From positions 620,001 through 684,000 of the forward strand of contig JBGALE010000003.1 of assembly GCA_044223995.1 (NCBI GenBank): a stretch of DNA of 64,000 nt, in the 5' to 3' direction. The notes under the pieces are model-generated. The model worked only from the letters and a program-made list of their open reading frames with translations, had not been told where the DNA came from and searched no databases. Positions 17,964 to 26,314 of the stretch are shown here, piece by piece. The position numbers were made by a program, and so were the translations under genes. This stretch comes from JACMLD01 sp044223995. Its GTDB lineage: Bacteria; Bacteroidota; Bacteroidia; Chitinophagales; Chitinophagaceae. Positions within the stretch are counted from its first letter, which is position 1, and each line of letters begins with the position of its first letter.

Positions 17964-18278
17964 GTTTAAAATCCAATATCCTATGAAAAACCATTTCTTA
18001 AACGTGTGACTGATTTCCAAATTGTTAGTTATGCCAGAAATATTACTGATTTGCGTAAACATACTCTGCGCAATCGTGTTTTTGCGTATATACGGTACTG
18101 TTATATAAAAGTACCCGGTGCAAATTTGTTGACATAAGTAATATATAAGCAGGAATGCACCGGAATTATTGCAACTGAAACCTTTTGTTTCAATAGCTGC
18201 CCTGAAAATGATCTATAAAGACCACCCTACCATAAATCAATACACCTGCGTTCCCAGTTGATGAATCGCCGGACGTAA

Positions 18279-19616
18279 TTAACCCGGCATGATGGATTTT
18301 CCATTGCTGCTAAAAGGCTTCCCTTCTTTGTGCAATTCCCTTTTGATGCCATTCAGTACATCATCGAGAAAAATTTCATTGCCCTGTTTTTCCAGCGCCT
18401 TCAGGCAGGAATAATGTACAATATTGATAATATTGCCACCGGTCAGTTCATATTTTTTCACAGCTTCCGGTACATCAATATTATTGTTGAAGGAGATATG
18501 GTGCGGAAATGATTTTTTCCAGATAATGGCCCTGTCTGTTTCTGAAGGAAGCGGGAAACGAATAATAGAATTGAACCTTCGGATAAAAGCATCATCAATA
18601 TTGTTCTTCATGTTGGAAGCGAGCATCACCAGGCCATCAAAATCTTCTATGCGCTGTAATAGATAGGATACTTCCTGGTTGGCGTATTTATCGTGTGCAT
18701 CGCGTACACCGGTCCTTTTGCCAAACAATGCATCGGCTTCATCAAAAAACAGTACCCAGTTTTTTGCTTCGGCTTTGGCAAAAAGATTTTCCAGGTTTTT
18801 TTCCGTCTCACCAATATATTTCGATACCACCATCGACAAATCTATTTTATATACATCACGGCCTGTATATTTTCCCAGCAAACTTGCAGTTAATGTTTTA
18901 CCGGTACCCGGCGGGCCATGAAACAATACGCGGTATCCTTTTTTCAAACGGTTACCCATGCCCCAATCACCCATCAGTGTATTGTTGTATTGCAACCACT
19001 GTTCAAGTTCTTTAATCTGCTGCATTACTTCTTCGCCCAATACCAGGTCGCTCCATTCCAGTTGTGTTTGTATCAGTTTAGCCGGGAAACTGGAATTAAA
19101 ATGGGGACGTGTTGCTTTACCTGTTGTAAACAGTTCCACATACTCCTGCGATAAAATTATTTTACCACTCATGACCGGTTCCCCTGCAGGCACTTCTTCC
19201 AGCCATAAAATCCTTGTCTTTGCAAAAAAATGATCTGCATTAAAAAGTTCCTTTACCTGTAACCTTTGATTCAAATCATCTCCTGCCAGCAGGAAAAGCG
19301 CGGTTTCGCCGGTAGGAATAAACCCGCGAAAATTTTTTCCCCGTACGCCTCCAATTTTTGGGAAATCGCCGGCACCTTCGATTTGTCCCTGTATGGCATT
19401 GTCAAAAGCATCGGGATAAACATGTGGTACAAGCGCCAACAACAGCAGGAGTGTTTCCTGCACTGAAAGATTATTGCCTTTAATAAATGATTTCACTGGC
19501 AATTGCCACTCATCTACCCGAAGCATTGCGGGCATGGGCTCTTTCACTTTGGCTGGCAGATATTCACTTAGCCTGTATTGTACGAATTGCTGAAAAAACC
19601 GACATTCAGGGCACAT
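18279..19616 (-). CDS. eCIS-associated AAA+ ATPase (Afp15/Pvc15-like)
   Basis: A 445-aa protein with an N-terminal region of about 200 residues (starting MCPEC) and a C-terminal AAA+ domain: Walker A GPPGTGKT (about 234-241), Walker B WVLFFDEAD (about 288-296), sensor/arginine-finger region NIDDAFIRRFNSIIRFP. In Afp/PVC/AlgoCIS clusters this ATPase is needed for assembly or cargo handling; it is not a ClpV-type disassembly ATPase. It is the last gene of the operon, directly after a DUF4157 cargo gene (63-bp gap). Confidence 0.9.
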   Translation of the reverse strand: MCPECRFFQQFVQYRLSEYLPAKVKEPMPAMLRVDEWQLPVKSFIKGNNLSVQETLLLLLALVPHVYPDAFDNAIQGQIEGAGDFPKIGGVRGKNFRGFIPTGETALFLLAGDDLNQRLQVKELFNADHFFAKTRILWLEEVPAGEPVMSGKIILSQEYVELFTTGKATRPHFNSSFPAKLIQTQLEWSDLVLGEEVMQQIKELEQWLQYNNTLMGDWGMGNRLKKGYRVLFHGPPGTGKTLTASLLGKYTGRDVYKIDLSMVVSKYIGETEKNLENLFAKAEAKNWVLFFDEADALFGKRTGVRDAHDKYANQEVSYLLQRIEDFDGLVMLASNMKNNIDDAFIRRFNSIIRFPLPSETDRAIIWKKSFPHHISFNNNIDVPEAVKKYELTGGNIINIVHYSCLKALEKQGNEIFLDDVLNGIKRELHKEGKPFSSNGKSIMPG

Positions 19617-19679
19617 AAATTATAAATTAATTATTATCCCGATCCTATTTGAAAGTCTTTCTCTAAGACTCATCTTATT

Positions 19680-20783
19680 TTAAGCTTCATTGTCATCACC
19701 ATTAACCTGTACACCGGCCGACCTGAAGATGCCGATGATTATGGCACCCACAGCGGCACCGGCGGCGCCGATAATAATTGCTGCTTCACAAACACCGGAA
19801 GCAAAACAAGCTATCAATGCGGCAAGTGCGGCTGCAGACAACAATGCGATGATCCAATAAGGTAACACATCCATAAGGCTGCGGGCGCTTCTCGGGTTTT
19901 CAAAACATTTACACCCATTGGTAAGACCTGTCCATCGGCAAGTGCCTGCATTCCCGGAAGTGGGATGCGTGCATGCACCGCCACAGCTTTTATAATCCTT
20001 ATCTTCGCAGGCTGCCTGTACTTCCGGTACGGGTGATCGCTGGATTACTGTGCTACCTGCATAGCCTTGCTGTACCACATGGGTCAGTTCATGAGCAAGC
20101 AAGCGCTTCCCATCTGCTGTATCGGTGTTGAATTTCCCCGAATTGAAATAAATATCATTACCATGAGTAAATGCCTGCGCCTGGAGTTCACGGTTCATTC
20201 CAACTGCTTCATTGTCGGTATGAATTTTTACATTACTAAAATCAGCGTGAAATGAGCGGTTCATTTCGGACAATGTTTTCCGCGGGAGTTTATTCCCCTT
20301 ACCGGAAGAACCCTCAATCTTTGAAGATAAATTCGGTGAAGCAGTACCACCACCGCCGTTTGATTTCATTTGAACAGGGGCTTTTTTGTCTTTTTCCTCC
20401 TTTTCGCATTCAGCACATTTTGTTTGCACTTCCGGCTTCTCCTGGATCTCCTTATCATGCTTCATGCGTTCGTCATTGGTTGAAAATTTTTCTTCTTCCA
20501 CCGGTGTCGCATAACGCTGTATGCTGCTTATTTCCTTTTTCTGTGTTACTGGAGCATTACCCGCCTGGTGGCTGACAACTTTATTTGCCACTGCATCCGC
20601 TTCCTGTTCATATTTGTCGTTAGATTGTCCTACTGACAATTTTGCCTGGAAGAAAGAAGGCTTATTGCCTTTGGCGCCGTTGCTTTCTTTCGCGCTGCTG
20701 AAGAATGAAGTTTGCTCTTTGTTTACTTCGTTGTCAAATGTGTGCGCATTGCGCTGCCGGTACACTCGTGTTGAATAAGACAT
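19680..20783 (-). CDS. DUF4157 (eCIS core domain) cargo protein with Cys-rich module and membrane segments
   Basis: A 367-aa protein. It has the N-terminal double-FF tag (TSFF at 25-28, PSFFQAKL at 42-49), a VGQSNDKYEQEADAVANKV segment, and a CAECEKEEK knuckle. The DUF4157 domain follows with HELTHVVQQ at about 231. A Cys-rich module of about 50 residues (CEDKDYKSCGGACTHP, CRWTGLTNGCKCF) and a hydrophobic C-terminus of about 55 residues with two possible membrane helices complete it. DUF4157 marks proteins loaded by or attached to eCIS particles. The tail could insert into a target membrane; this is an inference. Confidence 0.85.
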   Translation of the reverse strand: MSYSTRVYRQRNAHTFDNEVNKEQTSFFSSAKESNGAKGNKPSFFQAKLSVGQSNDKYEQEADAVANKVVSHQAGNAPVTQKKEISSIQRYATPVEEEKFSTNDERMKHDKEIQEKPEVQTKCAECEKEEKDKKAPVQMKSNGGGGTASPNLSSKIEGSSGKGNKLPRKTLSEMNRSFHADFSNVKIHTDNEAVGMNRELQAQAFTHGNDIYFNSGKFNTDTADGKRLLAHELTHVVQQGYAGSTVIQRSPVPEVQAACEDKDYKSCGGACTHPTSGNAGTCRWTGLTNGCKCFENPRSARSLMDVLPYWIIALLSAAALAALIACFASGVCEAAIIIGAAGAAVGAIIIGIFRSAGVQVNGDDNEA

Positions 20784-20837
20784 ACATAATAAGGTTTATG
20801 GTTTCACCAAAATAACGGCGTTCCGATTGTTCATAAG

Positions 20838-21605
20838 TTACAACTTTTGCAGGAATTCCTCTGCCATTTTCATATAGTCCTCGGCGCCGTGTGCATGTTT
20901 GTCATAACTAAATATATCTTTTCCTGCTTCCTGCGCTTTGGCTAACTGAATATTGGATCGGATATGGGTATGAAATACCTGTTCACCAAATTCGCTTTCC
21001 AGTGTTTGTAATACCTGCCGGTTCATATTTTTTCGTTCATCATACCGTGTTAACACGAAGCCCAATATTTCAATTTTTTTATTAAGTTTTGATTTGATGG
21101 CCTTAAAATGTACCATGAAACTCCGCAGGCCTTTCAAAGGCAAAAACTCTGCCTGCAATGGCATTAAAACAAAATCGCTGGCAGTAAGTGCATTCACCGT
21201 CAGCATGCCGATGGCAGGCGGGCAATCAATAAATATGTAATCGTATTCATTCAATATTGGTTGCAATAGCCAGCCAAACATTTGTTCCCTGCCATATACA
21301 CTCACCAATTCCAGTTCCGCGCCTGCCAATTCGATGGATGAAGGAATAATATCAATACCCGATGCTGTATGTACAATTGCTTCCTTTATATTATTGGTTT
21401 CTCCGTTGATTTCCTTTTTCAGCACAGTGAAAAGATTGATATCCGGCTCATCCGTTACACCCAGTGATTGGCACAGGTTGGCCTGCGGATCGGCATCTAC
21501 CAGTAATACTTTTTTTCCCTTCCGCTGTAATGCTGCACCGAGGTTGATGGCCGTGGTCGTTTTGGCCGATCCGCCTTTTTGTATCGCGACTGATATGGTA
21601 GGCAT
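20838..21605 (-). CDS. ParA/Soj-family ATPase
   Basis: A 255-aa protein with the deviant Walker A motif QKGGSAKTTTAINLG (residues about 9-23, both signature lysines kept), DADPQANL, and Walker B DYIFIDCPPAIGMLT. The family positions DNA or large protein cargo through ATP-driven dimer gradients. No ParB gene or parS-like site is adjacent. It lies inside the injection-system operon between a DUF4157 cargo gene and a haloperoxidase gene. A role in placing or sorting assembled particles in the cell is plausible but unproven. Plasmid partitioning is less likely here. Confidence 0.88.
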   Translation of the reverse strand: MPTISVAIQKGGSAKTTTAINLGAALQRKGKKVLLVDADPQANLCQSLGVTDEPDINLFTVLKKEINGETNNIKEAIVHTASGIDIIPSSIELAGAELELVSVYGREQMFGWLLQPILNEYDYIFIDCPPAIGMLTVNALTASDFVLMPLQAEFLPLKGLRSFMVHFKAIKSKLNKKIEILGFVLTRYDERKNMNRQVLQTLESEFGEQVFHTHIRSNIQLAKAQEAGKDIFSYDKHAHGAEDYMKMAEEFLQKL

Positions 21606-21614
21606 AGCAATGAT

Positions 21615-22976
21615 TTAATCGTTGAATAAAAATGCTGCTTTCTCCCAGGCCTGTGTACCAATATAATTTCCCAGCTTTTGCCCTGCTTCATTTCCCTTCC
21701 TGAAATGAATGCCGCCATACATCCTCGACAACCCGGCCTGAACAGCCGCATCTGTAAATGTGGGCCAACTGAGGTTAATGTCGATGCAGGGTATATTACA
21801 ATTTGGTTCTACCTTAGAAGAACCACGTTTCACTGTATAACATCCTCCGAATGCATCAGAACCCGTAAAATTCTTCAGCACCACCGCAGCAGCACGACTG
21901 AATGTACTGTGACCAGATACATGTTCTGCAAATGGAGGTGTATCAAGGTATGGTTGCCACTGGCTTCCTTTGATTGTCCTTGTTCCTTTGCAGGGGCCGG
22001 ACCATGCCTGCACATCTTCGTTTTCAAACAAATAATGAATAGCCGTTACTGGTCGTACTGAATTGTAATAATGTTTGCATTCCCAGGCGGCAATGGAAGC
22101 GTCGAGTAAGGCATTCGTCAAGGCAAACAGCAATTTAATACATGGCGTATTGCGTTTTTCGTTTCGCAACACGTGTTGCGCAATTTCACACCAGTGCCCG
22201 GGCGGTGTATAGGTTCCGGCAGCATCGGCCCAATATTCTGTAATGGCTTTTTGTTCATCGGTCAGGCACGCACTGATGTCCAGTATTTCCTGCGCCTGTT
22301 CTTTAAATTCCTTGTCGTTTTGATTATAGGGTCTTTCAGGGCGAAACTGCCAGTTGTAATGCAATGCAAAGGGTTGTACCAATCCCCAGTGCGGAAGGAG
22401 AAAACTTTGAATTTTAATATTACCCGGGGAAATTTCTTTTTTTAATGGCTGCCATTTGCTGATGTCATTGATTTTATCTGGCGTATTTACCGGTTGATAG
22501 CCTGTATAGTCACTCCATGCGGGCATGGATAGTGTGCCATGTGGATTGCTGCCGTCACCATTCCGGTACTCAATGGTCATACGGGCACAAAGATTGCCGA
22601 TACCCTGTGGCGATGTAATATTAATTTCCGTGTCGTCGGGATTGTACCCAAGATCGCACATAAACTCGCTGAACATATTTTTATTACCCGGCGGCAATAC
22701 CAGCCAGAACAAATCCATTAATACACGATAAGCTGCATAGCTGAATGCTTTCCGTACATTTTCCTTGTTGCAATGCTGCTGCGGTGCTTTAATATACAAA
22801 GCAGTATGGCTGCTAATGGCATTGGAGTTGTATACAGACCATGCGTCGTACATAGCAGTATGTGTCATAGCCAGTGCCCTTGCCGCAAGCGGTGGTGATG
22901 TCTGGGTATATTTGATCGCATCCAGGATGAGCTGGTTCCACTGGAGGGAGATGGGTTGATTAGGATTATAGGCCAT
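21615..22976 (-). CDS. Vanadium-dependent haloperoxidase-like protein (PAP2 superfamily)
   Basis: A 453-aa protein with the vanadate/phosphate-binding set: KHYYNSVRP (Lys and Arg, about residue 300), HVSGHSTFSRA (about 355) and SRMYGGIHFRKGNEAG (Arg and His, about 420). The last Asp of the usual SRxxxxxHxxxD motif is replaced in this reading. It lacks a signal peptide, so it is made in the cytoplasm. The family includes haloperoxidases and acid phosphatases. Placed 9 bp before the ParA gene within the eCIS operon, it may be cargo or an accessory enzyme. It lacks the double-FF tag of the cargo proteins. Confidence 0.85.
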   Translation of the reverse strand: MAYNPNQPISLQWNQLILDAIKYTQTSPPLAARALAMTHTAMYDAWSVYNSNAISSHTALYIKAPQQHCNKENVRKAFSYAAYRVLMDLFWLVLPPGNKNMFSEFMCDLGYNPDDTEINITSPQGIGNLCARMTIEYRNGDGSNPHGTLSMPAWSDYTGYQPVNTPDKINDISKWQPLKKEISPGNIKIQSFLLPHWGLVQPFALHYNWQFRPERPYNQNDKEFKEQAQEILDISACLTDEQKAITEYWADAAGTYTPPGHWCEIAQHVLRNEKRNTPCIKLLFALTNALLDASIAAWECKHYYNSVRPVTAIHYLFENEDVQAWSGPCKGTRTIKGSQWQPYLDTPPFAEHVSGHSTFSRAAAVVLKNFTGSDAFGGCYTVKRGSSKVEPNCNIPCIDINLSWPTFTDAAVQAGLSRMYGGIHFRKGNEAGQKLGNYIGTQAWEKAAFLFND

Positions 22977-23016
22977 ATCGAAATGATTTTATGTTGAATA
23001 TTTTTTTACCGTTAAT

Positions 23017-24354
23017 TTATATTGGCGGAATTCCTATTGCCCCATAATTTGCGGTAGCCCAGGTAACAATTCCATTTAATTGAGGGCTTCTGGACGTTGC
23101 ATTTACAGATATCAATTCTGCTACAAGTGCCCTGGCTGTATCCCTGGTAATGGGTGTCGGCGTAACCAATGGAGAAGTTGGATGGGGTGATGTCCCTGTA
23201 TCAATCACCTGGTACAATATCTTCAATGTAGCGTATGTTTTACGGAACAACGCCTGCATGGAAGCATGCAATGAAGGAATCGTTAATCCCCCCGAAGTGG
23301 AAACTAGTGTCAATATTTCACCCATTCTTACAGTATCACCTGTTCTTTCAGCAAAAAAATATTCCGTTGCATAAGCATCCCCTTCCTGGTAATCGCCCAT
23401 ACCCATTACGTTTGTATCATGTCTTGTATGTACGTACTCATGTAACAGCAAATCACCTAACCGGTTGTTGGGATATGCCGGATCCAATACTGACGGGTTT
23501 ACCCTTGTATCGCTTCCGGGATCTGTAAATGCCAGTTCTCTTCCCGTTATAGCCTGATCTTTAGTAATTGCATGATTGGAATAATAGTCGTAAAAAGAGA
23601 TTTCGAGGTTAATATTTCCAGAAGTGGACAATGTCATTGCGCTTTCTATCTTGGTTAGTTCAGCAGCTGTCAACCCAGTGTTTTTAGCTCTGAAATTTGT
23701 AACCGCGGTCGACCGTCGTGCCGGCCCCATTGCCCCACTCGAAGTTCTTGAACATCGGCTAATCTTCAATCCGGTTTTCGATTTTGGCATTACTTTTTGT
23801 TCCCCCATTTTGCCGCTCTCGAAATTCTGACTAATAACAAAATTTTCAGCAGACTGATCTGCGTCTGCTTCCAATAAACTATCAGATTGTTCTTCTACCT
23901 GGCGGCCTCCTCTTTGCTGAACAGTATGTGCCAATTCGTGTGCGAGTAAAGTGTCTCCTTCAATAGTTCCGGGGTTATAGGCATTGCTGCCAAAGTAAAT
24001 ATCCTGCCCATACGTGAAAGCTGATGCATTCATATTTTGACTCATAACAGCTGCCTCTGTATCATTATGAATAAATACGTTTTCAAAATTGGTTCCAAAA
24101 GCAGATTCCATTTTTGAGCGTGTTGCGGAAGGCAACGGGTTACCCTTTCCTGCCCTGCTCTGAATTGCTGAGTGCATATCCGGCGAATTGTTTGTATTAT
24201 TTATTTCACCGGCATCTTTTTCGCTTTTGTTACTTCCCTTTTCGCCTTGAGGCAACTCCTTTTTTTGAAAAAAAGGAGTCACTACTTCTTTCTTTCCAAA
24301 AAAGTGACTGTCCGAACTTTCGCTACTTGATATGTTTCCTTTACTCGATTTCAT
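23017..24354 (-). CDS. DUF4157 cargo protein with a second C-terminal zincin motif
   Basis: A 445-aa protein from ATG 24354; the frame extends to a TTG at 24387, but the ATG aligns the double-FF tag (HFFG at 17-20, PFFQ at 27-30) with the other cargo proteins. DUF4157 follows with LLAHELAHTVQQ (about residue 140). A GLKISRC linker is shared with the 780-aa protein. A C-terminal domain carries HEYVHTRHD (about 305) followed by GDAYATEYF, the layout of a gluzincin with a downstream Glu. This may be a metallopeptidase effector. It overlaps the Lgt-like gene by 14 bp. Confidence 0.85.
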   Translation of the reverse strand: MKSSKGNISSSESSDSHFFGKKEVVTPFFQKKELPQGEKGSNKSEKDAGEINNTNNSPDMHSAIQSRAGKGNPLPSATRSKMESAFGTNFENVFIHNDTEAAVMSQNMNASAFTYGQDIYFGSNAYNPGTIEGDTLLAHELAHTVQQRGGRQVEEQSDSLLEADADQSAENFVISQNFESGKMGEQKVMPKSKTGLKISRCSRTSSGAMGPARRSTAVTNFRAKNTGLTAAELTKIESAMTLSTSGNINLEISFYDYYSNHAITKDQAITGRELAFTDPGSDTRVNPSVLDPAYPNNRLGDLLLHEYVHTRHDTNVMGMGDYQEGDAYATEYFFAERTGDTVRMGEILTLVSTSGGLTIPSLHASMQALFRKTYATLKILYQVIDTGTSPHPTSPLVTPTPITRDTARALVAELISVNATSRSPQLNGIVTWATANYGAIGIPPI

Positions 24355-25498
24355 TCTTTCCGGAAAATGCTGTTTTAGTTTCGTCAAAGACTATATGGCA
24401 TATGCAATTTTCTCTTTCAATCAATTTATACCCAGACGGGCGATTGGTCAAACTACCAATCAAACGGGCGATATAATGTGCTGATCGTAACTTTAGCTGA
24501 TTTCCATTTTTTAAGGATACTGTATAATGTTTTGCACCATCACCGTTTGACCATTTGCTGGTAGAAATACAAAGGCCTGCTCCTGTGGTATATATATTAA
24601 TATTTGATGCTGAACCTAAAAGTGCGTTTGCATTTTCCAACGCCGTCAATCCTTCTGCCAATTGTTGGATATGTGATGTCGTAAATAATTTTTGCTGTGG
24701 AATATAATGTCTATACACTATCGATGCCAAACAACAAATGCATATGCCTATAAACAAAGCCAAATGCCAGTTATATTCAGGCAAAAAGCCCATTTTGCTC
24801 AGCCCATAAGTGGTAGCTATCAGTATTACCGTCGTCCATTGTGCTTCGGAAACACCCATCCACGATGGACGTTCGGGATCTCCCCGAAAATATTCAAGAA
24901 TAAATCGCATCACGCCATAAATAACTGTATAGACGATCAAAGCGGTTCCGGCGGCAACATGATTACTTAGAATTGTGACATTAACGACTACAATAAAAAA
25001 TACATAGGCGGATTCTATTAATTGTACCGGCGTTAGCGGGACATTTTTATAAAACCAGGTAAACCCTGCATCAACATGCTCCTGGCCATACCTGACACCG
25101 TGCCTGGATGGGCAACCATGACAACAACCCACCGAATAACATCCGATACGGCCAAAGGCAAGAAAAACACCGATACCTGTTAAAGTAATGTCTAGGTAAG
25201 GCAACACGGGCTTATGAAGAAGGAATAAGGTAAGTGCGCAAAATATCATGATGGCAATTTCATGATGATAGTACACAATGGTTTCCCCGCCTGTGATCCA
25301 TTTCGCTACCACTGCCAGGAGAAAAAAAATAGCCGCGCCGATGCCTGCCATCAGTAATACAATAAAGGGCTGAAGCTGTAATTGGACAGCCATGAAAACG
25401 CCCAATGTTGTACCAAGGGTATATCCCAATACGCCAAAGAAATGGAAGGATTGAACTTTCCGGTTGAAGAGTTTGATATATAATTTCGGTGACAACAT
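24341..25498 (-). CDS. Divergent prolipoprotein diacylglyceryl transferase (Lgt)-like membrane protein
   Basis: A 385-aa protein with about seven hydrophobic segments. The Lgt signature region is altered: GRIGCYSVGCCHGCPSRHGVRYG takes the place of the GRxGNFxNxE motif, while FILEYFRGD is kept. This matches a known variant branch with a GCCHG/GCCYG motif. A soluble C-terminal extension of about 110 residues follows the last membrane helix. True Lgt moves diacylglyceryl onto lipobox Cys. Because this gene follows a lipoprotein gene in an injection-system operon, it may modify that lipoprotein. The housekeeping lgt is probably elsewhere. Confidence 0.78.
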   Translation of the reverse strand: MLSPKLYIKLFNRKVQSFHFFGVLGYTLGTTLGVFMAVQLQLQPFIVLLMAGIGAAIFFLLAVVAKWITGGETIVYYHHEIAIMIFCALTLFLLHKPVLPYLDITLTGIGVFLAFGRIGCYSVGCCHGCPSRHGVRYGQEHVDAGFTWFYKNVPLTPVQLIESAYVFFIVVVNVTILSNHVAAGTALIVYTVIYGVMRFILEYFRGDPERPSWMGVSEAQWTTVILIATTYGLSKMGFLPEYNWHLALFIGICICCLASIVYRHYIPQQKLFTTSHIQQLAEGLTALENANALLGSASNINIYTTGAGLCISTSKWSNGDGAKHYTVSLKNGNQLKLRSAHYIARLIGSLTNRPSGYKLIERENCICHIVFDETKTAFSGKNEIE

Positions 25499-25530
25499 TT
25501 TATTTCATCATTTTATTCAATGTAACGTTT

Positions 25531-26301
25531 TCAACCACCTGCTTCACTGATTGCTTTTTTTAAAATGGGCTGCAGTATTTCATTGACAGCCGGTACAAAA
25601 AATATATTTTTCAACGCTTCGAGGTTACCCCTCCGGCATTCAATCAAACCCTTTCCGGCCTGTATATAATAATCCCGTAACGCATGAAAATATTCCGGTT
25701 CTTCAATAAGTGTCCAGGGGTAACTTAAAATATCGAGATAAAGTTTTTCTGCCTTTATTTTGTTATTCGATTGAAGAAATAAGCCAGCCAGTTCAAGCAT
25801 GCTTCGTATGCGCCTCTTATCTATTTCCAGGTGCAATGGGTGCAGCAATGAATTCGTTTTGCTTAAATCTTCCATTGCGCTTTCCCTGTGCGACTGCAGT
25901 ACCATTATTTCCGATCTCAGCATAAGCAGTTGAGCTTTTAACAAAATTCTGTCGCTTAACAGTAGCTGAACGTGGTCGATGTAACCTATCGTTTCAGCAA
26001 ACTGTTTTTGATCATTGCGGTTTATCCTCGACTCAAAATCGTTCAATGCATGCGCTACCATCAGGATGGTACTGTCTAATGTATATTTATCGTCAGCCAG
26101 CCGCTCTAATATTTTTTCTTTCAGCAATAGCGGTTTGATATGTTCTTTCTCGCATTGCAGTTTAGCCTGTAATACCCATTGATGAAATTCACCTGCTTTC
26201 ATTTCCTGGTTGAATTGGTTGTTCACATCTTTATTTTGCGTCCTGCTTTGACAGGCTTCCAGTAAAAAAATCGTTACATACAACAGTGTTCTCCATTTCA
26301 T
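25531..26301 (-). CDS. Helical lipoprotein of unknown function
   Basis: A 256-aa protein with a signal peptide and lipobox LLEAC (ATG 26301; an in-frame GTG lies 6 bp upstream). The mature part is almost all helical with TPR-like periodicity (SMLELAGLFLQSNNKIKAEKLYLDIL, ALRDYYIQAGKGLIECRRGN). It is encoded between a DUF4157 cargo gene and the Lgt-like gene. A helical-repeat lipoprotein could anchor or dock the injection particle or its cargo at a membrane. No named family is recognised. Confidence 0.7.
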   Translation of the reverse strand: MKWRTLLYVTIFLLEACQSRTQNKDVNNQFNQEMKAGEFHQWVLQAKLQCEKEHIKPLLLKEKILERLADDKYTLDSTILMVAHALNDFESRINRNDQKQFAETIGYIDHVQLLLSDRILLKAQLLMLRSEIMVLQSHRESAMEDLSKTNSLLHPLHLEIDKRRIRSMLELAGLFLQSNNKIKAEKLYLDILSYPWTLIEEPEYFHALRDYYIQAGKGLIECRRGNLEALKNIFFVPAVNEILQPILKKAISEAGG

Positions 26302-26314
26302 ACTCACAATAATT

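Noticed and set aside
24341..25498. Housekeeping prolipoprotein diacylglyceryl transferase
   Set aside because: The conserved GRxGNFxNxE block is replaced by a GCCHG variant and the protein has an extra C-terminal domain, so it was called Lgt-like only.
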